From Niveispirillum irakense DSM 11586 (GTDB lineage Bacteria > Pseudomonadota > Alphaproteobacteria > Azospirillales > Azospirillaceae), in NCBI RefSeq assembly GCF_000429645.1, contig NZ_KE386936.1, positions 42,368 through 93,558 of the forward strand: DNA of 51,191 nucleotides. The letters are read 5' to 3'. This document shows positions 33,187 through 44,462 of this stretch, in pieces (the first letter of the stretch is position 1; each line of letters begins with the position of its first letter). The notes beneath the pieces were generated by a model. It saw only the letters and a list, made by a program, of their open reading frames with translations, made no database searches and was not told the origin of the DNA. Position numbers and translations under genes: made by a program.

Positions 33187-34631
33187 TTAGCACATCCCGG
33201 AGGTGGTTCAGATTGACCTAATAGGTAAGTCGTTATGCCTAAAGAATACATCACAACATCAAAGGCAAGTGGTGTTTTCAGGAAATCCCAGTTTGCCCCT
33301 TTCTGAAGAATTCCACGCGCGCCATTTGCTTGACCAGCCGCCCCTGTATAACGCGATACCTCTTTGTTAGATTGCATCATAGCTTTGTAAGCCTCGCAGG
33401 CTCGGGCAGAGTACTCTGGATCGAGGTCGAGTGTCCCCTTGTCATTTCGCACATAGACGCACTGTCCGGATGAGTTGCGATAAGCGCAACCGTCCTTTTG
33501 CGGCAATTCATTAAATAAATTTTCCATAAATTCTTGAATATCATCGCCCAGCGGATCGTGATAGCCAAATGGATCCCCTCCTCCACCGTTCCCATGCGTT
33601 ACGGTAACAAGGCTACAATTACTATGAGGCATATCCTCCGCCTCAACGTCGTAATATTCTGTCGTTCCGTTGGTTTTGGTCCAACAATTGAAAGTGTACG
33701 CCAACCCCGTCGGGTCACGAGCATTAATCGGATCCCCGCCGACATAAGCATAGAGGTTCATGCCGTCGGCATAACCGATGGGGTCTGGCTGAAGGAAGCG
33801 TCCCAGGGTGGGAGAATAGACCCTGGCCTTGTAATGATACAGCCCGACCTCGGCCAGCCAGACCTGGCCGGTATATTGGAAGCGTCCCTGGTTGCCACTG
33901 CCGGGTTTGCCATATTCGTCATAGGTGTTGATGGCGGTGACAGTGCCGGCCTGGTTTGTGGCGGCGATCACCGAGCCGCGTTCATCGGTCAGCAGCCAGC
34001 GCCGGTCCCACACACTGTCGCCTTCCAGCCAGACCAGCGGCTCATCCACCCCTGTCCCATGCACATAGCGCCGCAGATAGCCGTTATTGGTGTTGAGCTC
34101 GCCGATCAGCCTGTTGCCATCATAGAGGAACCGCGTGGTCACGCCGCTCTTGCTCACCTCATACAGCCGGCCCACCGCATCATAGCTCAGGCTCGCGCCA
34201 TTGGCGCTGACCAGTTGGTTGTCATTATCGTAGGCAAAGCTGGTGGTGCCATCATGGGTCATATTGCCATTGGCATCATACTGGAAGCTGGTCGTGAAAT
34301 TCAGGAAGGGCACCGAGGGCGCGCTATAGGCGCGCAAGGTCACCATCTGCGCGATCCGGTTCTGGGCATCCATCTGATAATTCTGTATCAGATGGCCTTG
34401 CAGCATGGGCCGTGTATAGCGCTCGTTCGCCGCGGACCGCTTCACGATCTGGCCGGCACGGTTATACTCAAAAGTGACCGTCTGGTCATATTCCGTGCCG
34501 GCGGGATTGTGGCTGAACCCGCTGAGCTGGTTCATCTGATTATAGGAATAGTCGCTGGTCACGCCATTGGCACGGTTTATCCCCGTGCGCCGGCCAACCC
34601 CTTCACCCGCGAGGGGGACTGGAAAACACAT
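33183..34631 (-). CDS. Truncated Rhs protein with C-terminal toxin 1
   Basis: About 482 residues. YD repeats begin near 'GRRTGINRANGV' and run to the boundary 'LGRFLQPDPIGY...DPTGL'; about 178 residues of unique toxin follow. Full Rhs proteins exceed 1000 residues, so the export-related N-terminus is missing and this is a decapitated copy. The toxin begins with 'AYTFNCWTKTNGTTEYYD', has a glycine-rich turn, and near its end a hydrophobic patch 'LAFDVVMYSLGITTYLLG' that could insert in membranes. I do not recognise the toxin family. ATG at 34631 (AGGGG upstream) or 34649 are possible starts; the open frame continues further but would cross the divergent PI-PLC-like gene. Confidence 0.72.
   Translation of the reverse strand: MCFPVPLAGEGVGRRTGINRANGVTSDYSYNQMNQLSGFSHNPAGTEYDQTVTFEYNRAGQIVKRSAANERYTRPMLQGHLIQNYQMDAQNRIAQMVTLRAYSAPSVPFLNFTTSFQYDANGNMTHDGTTSFAYDNDNQLVSANGASLSYDAVGRLYEVSKSGVTTRFLYDGNRLIGELNTNNGYLRRYVHGTGVDEPLVWLEGDSVWDRRWLLTDERGSVIAATNQAGTVTAINTYDEYGKPGSGNQGRFQYTGQVWLAEVGLYHYKARVYSPTLGRFLQPDPIGYADGMNLYAYVGGDPINARDPTGLAYTFNCWTKTNGTTEYYDVEAEDMPHSNCSLVTVTHGNGGGGDPFGYHDPLGDDIQEFMENLFNELPQKDGCAYRNSSGQCVYVRNDKGTLDLDPEYSARACEAYKAMMQSNKEVSRYTGAAGQANGARGILQKGANWDFLKTPLAFDVVMYSLGITTYLLGQSEPPPGCAK
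33730..34508 (-). repeat. Rhs core duplication, copy 1
   Basis: Parent-like copy of the 779-base Rhs core that recurs at 32186-32964, offset by 1544 bases. It continues upstream into further Rhs sequence, whereas copy 2 does not, so this is probably the original. Confidence 0.9.
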
Positions 34632-34715
34632 CAGCCCCTGACACTCCATCACGCAAGTGTCACATAAATCATGTCTTATGCCGGCTCCCCCCGTTGGATC
34701 CGGATACGTGACGTA

Positions 34716-35819
34716 ATGCGCCCTTTCCTTTGTTTCCTGGCCTTGTGCGGGCTGCTGGCCCCCCCCAGCTTCGCGGCTGACGGGCTGGACAGTCATCTGC
34801 GCCTGAACCAGATCGTCACCATCGGCACCCATAACAGCTATAAGCAGGCCCTTTCCCCGCAGGAACTGGCGCTGATCGCCAGCCGCAATCCCAAAGGGGC
34901 GGCGTCCATTGATTATGGCCATCGCAGCCTGACCGAGCAGTTGAATGCCGGGGTGCGGCAAGTGGAGCTGGATTTTTATCATGATCCGGAAGGGGGGCGT
35001 TTTGCCGCCCCCAAAGGGCCGGCCCTGGTCGGGCGGGCCTTGCCGGAAGGCTTTGCCGGGCCGATGCGCGCGCCGGGGCTGAAGGTTTTCCATATCCCCG
35101 ATATTGATCCCTATAGCCTGTGCCAGCCTTTCACCGCCTGTATGGCGGAAATCCGCCGCTGGTCGGATGACCATCCCGACCATGTGCCGCTGCTGATCAT
35201 GATCAACGCCAAGCAGGATGCCTCGCCAGTGCCCGGCGGCACGGGGGCGCTGCCTTTTGATGCGGCGGCGTTCGATAATGTGGATCGGGAAATCCGCAGC
35301 GTGTTGCCGCCGGAAAAGCTGATCACGCCTGATGATGTGCAGGGCGCCTATCCCACCCTGCGCGATGCGGTGCGCGCTGGCAACTGGCCCACCCTTGCCA
35401 AGGCGAGGGGGAAAATCTGGTTCGCCCTGGATGAGGGACCGCAGGTGGTGGCGCTTTATCGCGGTGCGCGCCGGTCGCTGGAAGGCCGGGTCATGTTCAT
35501 CAATACGGATGAGAACTCACCCGCTGCGGCCTATATCACCCTGAATGATCCGCTGGCGGATGCCGCCCGTATCCGTGCGGCTGTGGCTGCTGGCCTTGTC
35601 GTCCGCACCCGCGCCGATGCCGATACGGTGGAAGCGCGCAACAACGATACCGGCCCCCGCGATGCCGCCCTGGCCGGCGGCGCACAGTATGTTTCCACCG
35701 ACTATATCTGGCCCGATCCGCGCTTCACCGATTATCAGGTGCGCTTGCCCGGCGGGGCCGTGGCCCTGTGCAATCCCGTCAGCGCGCCGGGTGCCTGTGG
35801 CGGGCGGCCGGTTGAGTAA
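34716..35819 (+). CDS. Secreted PI-PLC-like phosphodiesterase
   Basis: A 367-residue protein with a signal peptide (residues 1-20, hydrophobic core then 'PSFA-A'). The catalytic TIM-barrel start 'QIVTIGTHNSYK' carries the first catalytic His. 'LNAGVRQVELDFYHDPEG' and 'LKVFHIPDIDP' supply the Glu/Asp and second His expected of the calcium-dependent PI-PLC C1-like family. The C-terminus 'GGAQYVSTDYIWPDPRF' is also typical. It would act in the periplasm or outside on phosphodiester lipids. I chose the ATG at 34716 because it gives a clean signal peptide; the ribosome-binding site is weak. It is divergent from the Rhs remnant and ends convergently with the export operon. Confidence 0.85.
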   Translation: MRPFLCFLALCGLLAPPSFAADGLDSHLRLNQIVTIGTHNSYKQALSPQELALIASRNPKGAASIDYGHRSLTEQLNAGVRQVELDFYHDPEGGRFAAPKGPALVGRALPEGFAGPMRAPGLKVFHIPDIDPYSLCQPFTACMAEIRRWSDDHPDHVPLLIMINAKQDASPVPGGTGALPFDAAAFDNVDREIRSVLPPEKLITPDDVQGAYPTLRDAVRAGNWPTLAKARGKIWFALDEGPQVVALYRGARRSLEGRVMFINTDENSPAAAYITLNDPLADAARIRAAVAAGLVVRTRADADTVEARNNDTGPRDAALAGGAQYVSTDYIWPDPRFTDYQVRLPGGAVALCNPVSAPGACGGRPVE

Positions 35820-35821
35820 TA

Positions 35822-35856
35822 CCAGTCAGTCGAGGGTTTAACCCTTGGCTGACTGG
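35822..35856. terminator. Terminator hairpin after the PI-PLC-like gene
   Basis: A 15-base imperfect stem (35822-35836 with 35842-35856, outer 8 pairs perfect) and a TTTAA loop start 3 bases past the stop codon, between convergent genes. Confidence 0.55.
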
Positions 35857-35891
35857 AGGCTGGTGATCGCCAGCCCGGCTTCAGACCATAC

Positions 35892-35925
35892 CCGACCAAC
35901 GGCCCGTTGCATGACCGTTGGTCGG
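35892..35925 (-). terminator. Terminator-like hairpin of the adhesin export operon
   Basis: A perfect 11-base stem (CCGACCAACGG, 35892-35902, with 35915-35925) lies 12 bases beyond the hlyD-like stop on the minus strand. No T-run follows. Confidence 0.5.
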
Positions 35926-35936
35926 ACCTGCACGGA

Positions 35937-37354
35937 TCAAGGCTCCCGGATCGCCTCGCTCAGCCCGCGGGTGATGGGGTAGAGGAAGTAGGACAGGACA
36001 CTGCGCTTGCCGACCTTGATTTCCGCCCGCACCGTCATGCCGGGGGTCAACCCCACATCATCCGGCAGGTTCTTCAACGGGGTGGGCAGCAATTCGATAC
36101 GGCCACGATGCACCGCGCCGGCATCGGCCAGCCGGGGCGCGCGTTCGGCGTCGGTCTGCTCCGGCGCGGCATTGACGGCGAAAGATTCCTCGCTGACCGA
36201 CAGCAGGCGTCCTTCCACCATGCCATGGCGCTGGAACGGGAAGGCGTCCACCTTCACGGCCACTTCGTCCCCTGGCTTGGTATAGCCGACATCGGCGGAA
36301 CGCACGGTGATCTCGGCGATCAGCGGCACGTTGCTGGGCACCATGGTGATCAGCGCTTCCGCCTCGCGCACCACCGATCCGGTAGACCGCTTGGCCACTT
36401 CCAGCACCACGCCATCCTGGGGGGCGATCAGTTCCACTAGATCATTGATGCGCACAGCCTTGGTCAGCGCCTCATCGACCTGCACCGCCTCGCTGCGGGC
36501 TTTCACCAGTTCTTCCAGCAACTGGCGCTGCCATTGATCGATGAAGGATTGGCGTTCGGCCTGCTTGGCCACCAGACTGGACCGCAGCTCGGATAGTTTA
36601 TTGATCGTGTTCTGCTGGTTGCGTTCCACCTCCAGCCGGGTGGAGCGGGCGTCCAGAAGCTGGAGCCGTGAACCGGTCTGACCGTGGAACAGTTCCTCGC
36701 GCAGCCGCTCCACATCCTTTGCCACGGCCAACTGCTCGCTCAGCGAGGCGCGATTATCCTCCGCCGTGCGCAAGCCCGCCTGCAGGCTGGCAATCTCGCC
36801 ATCCAGCGCTGCCAGGCTGGACGCATATTGCGCCCGGCGCTGGCGGTAGAGACTGGCCTGCAATGCCAGGTCGCCGTCGGTGGCCTGCTCCATATCCTGG
36901 GTCAGCGGCTTGCCTGCCGCCTCCTGCTCCAGCCGGCGCAACTGGGCGAACAGGGCGCTTTGCTGGGCGCTCAGGCTGGCGCGGTCGGCCAGGGAGAAGG
37001 TTGCGTCCAGCCGTGCCAGCACCTGCCCCCGCTTGACCTTGTCGCCCGGCCGCACGCTGATTTCCCGGATCACCGACCGGTCCAGCGGCTGCAATACGAT
37101 GGTGGGGCTGTCCGGCACCAGCCGCCCGTTGCCGGCGACAATGACATCGACATCCACCAGGGCTGAAATCACCAGGATCACCAGGAAAAGTGCCGCCACC
37201 ATCAGGTGCGGCGCGCCCAGCAGGCGCGGCGGCGGCGTGGCGATGATCTCTTCCAGATCTTCCTGGAAGGGCAGCGCCTCCGGGATCACGGCTGGGGTCG
37301 CAGGCTTGGGCATGCGCCGCCGGATCATGTCCGGCACTTTCTTCAAGAAACCGT

Positions 37355-37358
<4 letters not shown>
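35937..37358 (-). CDS. HlyD-type membrane fusion protein of a type I secretion system
   Basis: A 473-residue periplasmic adaptor that links the ABC exporter to a TolC-type channel. It has one N-terminal transmembrane helix (about residues 52-72, 'LMVAALFLVILVISALVDVDV'). A lipoyl-like start follows ('LDRSVIREISVRPGDKVKRGQVLARLD'), then a long coiled coil (about 110-290) and a second lipoyl half with 'LIAPQDGVVLEVAKRSTGSVV'. The C-terminal beta-barrel has 'GLTPGMTVRAEIKVGKRSVLSYFLYPITRG', the classic HlyD ending. ATG 37358 overlaps the exporter's stop (ATGA). Outer-membrane TolC is not in the window. Confidence 0.94.
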
Positions 37359-39508
<2,150 letters not shown>

Positions 39509-39714
39509 ATGAGGGAACGAGTATTGGGCGATAAATTATCGGACCTTACGCTTTTTCACGAGCTTTTATCCCGCGCTGGCAAGCACGGGTTGGGCCGATA
39601 TTCGTGCTGTCCCACGTCTGCGGGTAAGAAGGCCATATCATCCATAAGCCCCATTTCACCAAGATTCCGTAAAAATTTTTGATTTTGGCGATCTTGGGGT
39701 CTGTTTCCACCACG

Positions 39715-41616
39715 TCATCCCGCCTCTCCGGCGGAAGATGTCTGGCACCAGTCACGCCACATCCGTTGGTATGTTTTCTCGACCGTTGCGGCAAAGGCAT
39801 AGGGGGCGCACAGGGGACTGTCCTGCATCCGCTGCCGAAGGTCCCGGCGCAAGGCCGCCAGCCGGTCGATACTGGCCGCCAGCGTGGCGGCGATGCCGAT
39901 ATAGCTGTCGGTATCCACGGCCACCAGTTCATCCAGCCCGCAATGATGCAGGATGCTGGCGGTGACGCGGGCGACATGGTGGCTGCCCTGCAGGGTCACC
40001 ACCGGCACCCCCATCCATAAAGCCTCGCAACTGGTCGTCGTACCATTATAGGGGAAGGGGTCCAGGGCGATGTCGATCCCGTCATAGGCGCGCAGATGGT
40101 CGCCCTGGTCCGCGATGTGGGGACGCAGGTCAATCCGGTCGGCGGTGATGCCGTGGCCGGCGAAAAGCGCGATGTAGCGGGCATGGGTGGCGGGGTCGCC
40201 GAAAGCACGGCTTTTCAGCACCAGCCGCGTATCCGGCACGCGCTGCAGCAGTGCGGCCCAGACGGCCACCACCTCCGCCGTTATCTTGGCGTTGTTGTTG
40301 AACGATCCGAAGGTGACATGGCCGTTTCTCCGGGCCGGCAGGTCCGGGCTGACATCTGTGTTCCGGGCGGGGCGGAAACAGAGAAAGCCGTTTTCCAGCC
40401 GCACCAGCTTTTCCACATGCCAGCGGTCGGTTACGCCGGGCGGGTCGGCGATGGCATCGGTCAGCCGGTAATCCATCGCCGCCATGCCCGTGCCATCGGG
40501 ATAGCCCAGCCAGGAAACCTGCACCGGCGCCGCCCGGCGGGCGAAGATCAGCGGGCGGCAGTCGCAGGTGTGGCCAGCGACATCGACCAGGATATCAATG
40601 GCATCGGCACGGATGCGCGCCGCTGCCTCCTCGTCCGTCAACCCGGTCAGCGGCACCCAATGGCCGGTGATGGACTGGAACCGGGCGGTGGTCTCATCGC
40701 TGCGGCGGGAGATGGGATAGCAGAAAATCTCCACCGCGCTGCGATCATGGCCGCGCAACAGCGGTTCCAGGAAGCAGGAGACGGCATGGCCGCAGAAATC
40801 CGGCGAGACATAGCCGATGCGCAGCCGCCGGTCCGGGCTGCGGTCATTGGTGAAGGACGGCGGCACCGCCGGGGCCAGGGGGGCGGCATGGCGTTCCCCC
40901 CATTGCCGGTGGGCGCGGAAAATCACCTCTGGCGGGACATGGGGCGAATAATGCAGGGCGAACAGCAGGTTGGAATGCAGCACCGGCAGATGCGGATGCC
41001 GTTCCAGCCCCTGTTGCAGCAGGGTGATAGCCTCCGTCACCCGGCCCTGTTCCTTCAGCACTTCGCCCAGATTGACATAGGGCTGCGGCAGGTTCGGCTG
41101 CAAGCGCAGGGCGGTGCGATAGCATTCCGCCGCCTGGGTCAGTTCCGTGGCTGATTTATGCACATCGCCCAGATTGCTGTAGGCTTCCCCCCTGTCCGGC
41201 TTCAGGCGGATGGCGCGGTGATAGGCCCGTTTGGCCGCGTCGCCATCCCCCAAGGCCCGAAAGATGTTGCCGAGATTGAACCAGGCCTCCGCATAATCCG
41301 GGCGCAGGCTGACGGCCAGCATCCCGACCCTGGCGGCCTGCGCTTCCTGCCCCATGTCGGAGAGCACGCAGGTCAGGTTGTTATAGACCTGGGCATCTTC
41401 CGGGTTGTTGGCCAGGGCCCGGCGGTAGCAGGCAACCGCCTCTTCCCACCGCCGCTGTGCGCGCAGCAGGATGGCCAGATTATTATTGGCAAAGGCGTGA
41501 TTGGGCTGTTCCGCCAGCAGCGCCCGATACAGGTTTTCCGCCTGGGGCAGGTTGCCTGCTCTGTGCTGGTCCAGTGCGGCGGCGAAAAGGTCGGTCACTC
41601 TCTCATCCTGTTTCAT
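39715..41616 (-). CDS. TPR O-GlcNAc transferase-like glycosyltransferase (GT41)
   Basis: A 633-residue protein with about six TPRs (residues 10-230, units such as 'AEAWFNLGNIFRALGDGDAAKRAYHRAIRLKP') and a GT41/SPINDLY-type catalytic half. The half starts with 'RLRIGYVSPDFCGHAVSCFLEPLL', which contains the catalytic-site His. 'DILVDVAGHTCDCRPLIFARRAAPVQVSWLGYPDGTGM' follows, then 'LDPFPYNGTTTSCEALWMGVPVVTLQG'. Such enzymes add sugars to Ser/Thr of cytoplasmic proteins. In this operon the obvious acceptor is the Ser/Thr-rich adhesin. It overlaps no neighbour; it starts 6 bases after the next upstream gene stops. A 206-base gap separates it from the exporter. Confidence 0.9.
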   Translation of the reverse strand: MKQDERVTDLFAAALDQHRAGNLPQAENLYRALLAEQPNHAFANNNLAILLRAQRRWEEAVACYRRALANNPEDAQVYNNLTCVLSDMGQEAQAARVGMLAVSLRPDYAEAWFNLGNIFRALGDGDAAKRAYHRAIRLKPDRGEAYSNLGDVHKSATELTQAAECYRTALRLQPNLPQPYVNLGEVLKEQGRVTEAITLLQQGLERHPHLPVLHSNLLFALHYSPHVPPEVIFRAHRQWGERHAAPLAPAVPPSFTNDRSPDRRLRIGYVSPDFCGHAVSCFLEPLLRGHDRSAVEIFCYPISRRSDETTARFQSITGHWVPLTGLTDEEAAARIRADAIDILVDVAGHTCDCRPLIFARRAAPVQVSWLGYPDGTGMAAMDYRLTDAIADPPGVTDRWHVEKLVRLENGFLCFRPARNTDVSPDLPARRNGHVTFGSFNNNAKITAEVVAVWAALLQRVPDTRLVLKSRAFGDPATHARYIALFAGHGITADRIDLRPHIADQGDHLRAYDGIDIALDPFPYNGTTTSCEALWMGVPVVTLQGSHHVARVTASILHHCGLDELVAVDTDSYIGIAATLAASIDRLAALRRDLRQRMQDSPLCAPYAFAATVEKTYQRMWRDWCQTSSAGEAG

Positions 41617-41622
41617 CGCCGG

Positions 41623-43425
41623 TCACGGGCGCAGCAGCCCGGCATCCGCCAGGATATGGCGCAGCTTATGCGCAGCCTGATCCCAAGTGAAGTTGCCCAG
41701 CAGGTGTGATGAGGCATCCGGCAGCGCTGTATCCCGGCCCTGGATGATATCGGACAGGATGGCGGCGGCGGCATCTTCATCCGGTTCCCACCAGTCCAGA
41801 CCGTAGAAAATCTCCCACGGTTCCGCGCTATAGGGCAGGTGGGCCGGGCCGGTGGTGCAGGGGATCATCCGGGCAAAACGGGCATCCAGATAATCCAGAT
41901 AGGAACTATGGGCCGGCGCGATCAGCCCCAGACCCATGGCGCCGGCCTTGGACAGTGGCAGATCCCAGCCCTCGCCATGCGACAGGCTCCAGTAATAATT
42001 GGCGGTGCGGAACAGCCCGGTCATTTCCGCCTCGCTCAAGGGCTGATCCACCAGCACGATGGGGGCGGCCTCGGCAAAGCTGCGGCCGACATGGGCCTGG
42101 GTCTGGCGCACGATGGTTTGCAGGTGGCGGCGCGCATTCTCGCTGCCGCCCTTGCCGGGCTTCAGGATCAGCACGGCATCATCGTCCTTGTCCGTCGTCC
42201 GCAGCCAGACGCGCAGCACCCCGTCCAGGTTCTTGCGCGGGATGGCATCCGACACGTTGAGGAAACGGTGGCGGTAGCTGTCCACCCGGCGGCCCGTGCC
42301 GGTAACCAGGGTGAGGGCAGGGGCGTTGGCGGCGGCGGGTTCCGCATCCACCCCCAGCGGACAGACCCGGAGGCGATCTTCCGGAAAGCCCTGCGATGCC
42401 CAGGCAATGCGGGAGGATTCGGTGGGCACGATGACAAGATCGGCCGTCTGGCTCTGCCGTGCCCAGCTTCTGGAGATGCGCGGCCCTTCGAACATGGAAT
42501 AGAGGATGGTGGCAAGGCTGGGGATCGGCTCCATCGCCAGCGGCACCATGATGTTGATGGCGGCCTTGGCCCCGACCGGGGCTTCCAGCGGCTCCTCCCC
42601 CCAGGTTTCATGGCCGAAGACCCCCACCACCTGCATCGGCACGCCCTGCTTGCGCAGGGTCTGGATATAGCGGCGGCCCATATGGGCATAGCCGCTGGCG
42701 GTGGAAAAGGGGCCGCGCAGCAGCAGCCCGTCACCGGGGCCGGGGCCATGCGCGGCGGCGGACTGGCTTGCCGCATGATAACGCTGGCAGCGTTGGGCGT
42801 GCCTGCCGGCATCCTCATGCGCCGGGTTCAGCCGCAGGGCGCGGCGCAGCGGGTGCAGGGCGGCATAGACCTGCCCCCGGCGCAGCAGCGCGCCCGCCCG
42901 CTGCACATAGGGGTAGGGGTCTTCCGGCCTCAAAGCGATGGCAACATCCAGCACGCGGATTGTCCTTGCCAGATCTTGCGGTGCCCAGGCCAGGGACTGG
43001 TTGATGCGGATGGCGGCATCCTGTGGGGCCAGCCGGGTGGCGCGGTCGGCCAGCCGGGCAGCCCCGTCGCGGTCGCCCCGCCAGGTCAGCGACAAGGCCC
43101 CCAGCCGGTCAAAGGCCGCGGCGCTGGCCGGGTTCAGCACCGCCAGATGGCGCAGATACTGCCACGCAGCCTTCTGGTCGCCGGCATTGTGCAGACCGAT
43201 GGCCAGATTGGCGACCAGCCCTTCATCGTCCGGCCAGCGCTGCACCGCGCCTCGCAAAACCTGAAGCCCCTCGGCGGTTTGCTGCGCGCCAATCAGGCAC
43301 ACGCCCAGCAGATTATGCGCCATGGGGTCGCTGGTGGCGGCGGCCACAGCCAGCCGGGCGGCGGCCAGCGCCGCCTCTGCACGGCCGGCCCGGTGATGGG
43401 CAATGGCTTGGGCGTAGGCGTCCAT
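41623..43425 (-). CDS. TPR-glycosyltransferase fusion
   Basis: A 600-residue protein. About 200 N-terminal residues are TPR-like helices. The C-terminal part has a GT-B pattern: 'FSTASGYAHMGRRYIQTLRKQGV' (acceptor-side start), 'VIVPTESSRIAWASQGFPEDRLRVCPLGVD', 'FLNVSDAIPRKNLDGVLRVWLRT' and 'ANYYWSLSHGEGWDLPLSKAGAMGLGLIAP', the GT4 E/G-x-x-E-like donor loop. The ATG at 43425 lies 4 bases after the hldD stop. The sugar and acceptor are unknown; the operon points to adhesin glycosylation. Confidence 0.85.
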   Translation of the reverse strand: MDAYAQAIAHHRAGRAEAALAAARLAVAAATSDPMAHNLLGVCLIGAQQTAEGLQVLRGAVQRWPDDEGLVANLAIGLHNAGDQKAAWQYLRHLAVLNPASAAAFDRLGALSLTWRGDRDGAARLADRATRLAPQDAAIRINQSLAWAPQDLARTIRVLDVAIALRPEDPYPYVQRAGALLRRGQVYAALHPLRRALRLNPAHEDAGRHAQRCQRYHAASQSAAAHGPGPGDGLLLRGPFSTASGYAHMGRRYIQTLRKQGVPMQVVGVFGHETWGEEPLEAPVGAKAAINIMVPLAMEPIPSLATILYSMFEGPRISRSWARQSQTADLVIVPTESSRIAWASQGFPEDRLRVCPLGVDAEPAAANAPALTLVTGTGRRVDSYRHRFLNVSDAIPRKNLDGVLRVWLRTTDKDDDAVLILKPGKGGSENARRHLQTIVRQTQAHVGRSFAEAAPIVLVDQPLSEAEMTGLFRTANYYWSLSHGEGWDLPLSKAGAMGLGLIAPAHSSYLDYLDARFARMIPCTTGPAHLPYSAEPWEIFYGLDWWEPDEDAAAAILSDIIQGRDTALPDASSHLLGNFTWDQAAHKLRHILADAGLLRP

Positions 43426-43429
43426 CTGC

Positions 43430-44425
43430 TTACCGGTAGGGATCGGGCTGGGACAGGAAGTGCTGCACATAATCGGCAACCCCTTCTTCCAGCCCGGTCA
43501 TGGGGGCGCAATAGCCGGCAGCCCGCAGGCGGCCCAGGTCAGCCTGGGTGAAATACTGGTATCGGGGGCGCAGGCTTTCCGGCATCTCGATATAATCAAT
43601 CGCCGGTTCCCGCCCGACGGCGCGGTAAAGGGCGGTCATCAGGTCGTTGAATGAACGGGCCTGCCCGGAACCGACATTGAAAATGCCGCTGACGCCTGGA
43701 TGATCCAGCAGCCAGAGCAGGACATTCACGGCATCGCGGACATGGACGAAATCGCGCACCTGACCGCCATCGGCATAGTCGGGGTGGTATGACCGGAACA
43801 GCCGCACCCGGCCACCGGCTGCCGCGATGGCGTGGTTCTTGGCCACCACGCTCATCATCTCGCCCTTATGATATTCGTTGGGGCCATAGGCGTTGAAGAA
43901 TCTCAAGCCCGCCCATTGCGGCGGGTGGCGCCGGCCCCGGCTGATCTGGTCGATGACATGGCGGTCGAAGGCCAGCTTCGACCAGCCATAGGCGTTCAGC
44001 GGGCGCAGGCGCGCCAGGGCGGCAGGATCATTATCATCGGAAAAGCCCTGCGCCCCATCGCCATAGGTGGCCGCCGACGAGGCATAGAGGAAGGGCACGC
44101 CGCGATGGGCGCACCAGTTCCATAACAGGGTGGAAAGCTTGATGTTGGTATCGACGATCAGGTCAACATCGGTTTCCGTGGTGGCGGAAATGGCCCCCAT
44201 ATGCAGGATGGCCTTCACCTGGGCGGCATTATCCGCCAGATAGCGCGGCAGGTCTTGCGGGGTGACGAAGCCGGCGATCAGATGCTTGGCCAGATTGCGC
44301 CATTTATCGTCATGGCCCAGCCGGTCGCAGATCACCACCTCCTCCCCGCGTGCGGCCAGGGCGGCAGCGATGTTGGAGCCGATGAAACCGGCCCCGCCGG
44401 TGATGATGGTCAGGGCAGGGATCAT
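43430..44425 (-). CDS. hldD: ADP-L-glycero-D-manno-heptose 6-epimerase
   Basis: A 331-residue short-chain dehydrogenase-type epimerase that converts ADP-D-glycero- to ADP-L-glycero-D-manno-heptose. The Rossmann 'ITGGAGFIGSNIAAAL' lies at residues 8-23. The family mark 'HMGAISATTETDVDLIVDTN' comes next, with 'SSAATYGDG' and catalytic 'YGWSKLAFDRHV' (Y-x-x-x-K). HldD-specific 'FFNAYGPNEYHKGEMMSVV' and 'DFVHVRDAVNV' follow. The ATG at 44425 has GGAAGG about 10 bases upstream. Its place among protein glycosyltransferases, not LPS core genes, suggests a heptose donor for the adhesin. It may also be the genome's only LPS-heptose epimerase; the window cannot tell. Confidence 0.93.
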   Translation of the reverse strand: MIPALTIITGGAGFIGSNIAAALAARGEEVVICDRLGHDDKWRNLAKHLIAGFVTPQDLPRYLADNAAQVKAILHMGAISATTETDVDLIVDTNIKLSTLLWNWCAHRGVPFLYASSAATYGDGAQGFSDDNDPAALARLRPLNAYGWSKLAFDRHVIDQISRGRRHPPQWAGLRFFNAYGPNEYHKGEMMSVVAKNHAIAAAGGRVRLFRSYHPDYADGGQVRDFVHVRDAVNVLLWLLDHPGVSGIFNVGSGQARSFNDLMTALYRAVGREPAIDYIEMPESLRPRYQYFTQADLGRLRAAGYCAPMTGLEEGVADYVQHFLSQPDPYR

Positions 44426-44462
44426 GGGCCGGTGGCCTTCCAGTAGCGGGTGGCGCGCATGC

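Noticed and set aside
34632-35183. Extending the truncated Rhs protein upstream along its open frame
   Set aside because: The extension has no YD repeats and is antisense to the signal-peptide-bearing PI-PLC-like gene.
39509-39714. A small gene in the 206-base gap between the OGT-like gene and the exporter
   Set aside because: The only open frame starts inside the upstream gene and shows no domain or own ribosome-binding site.
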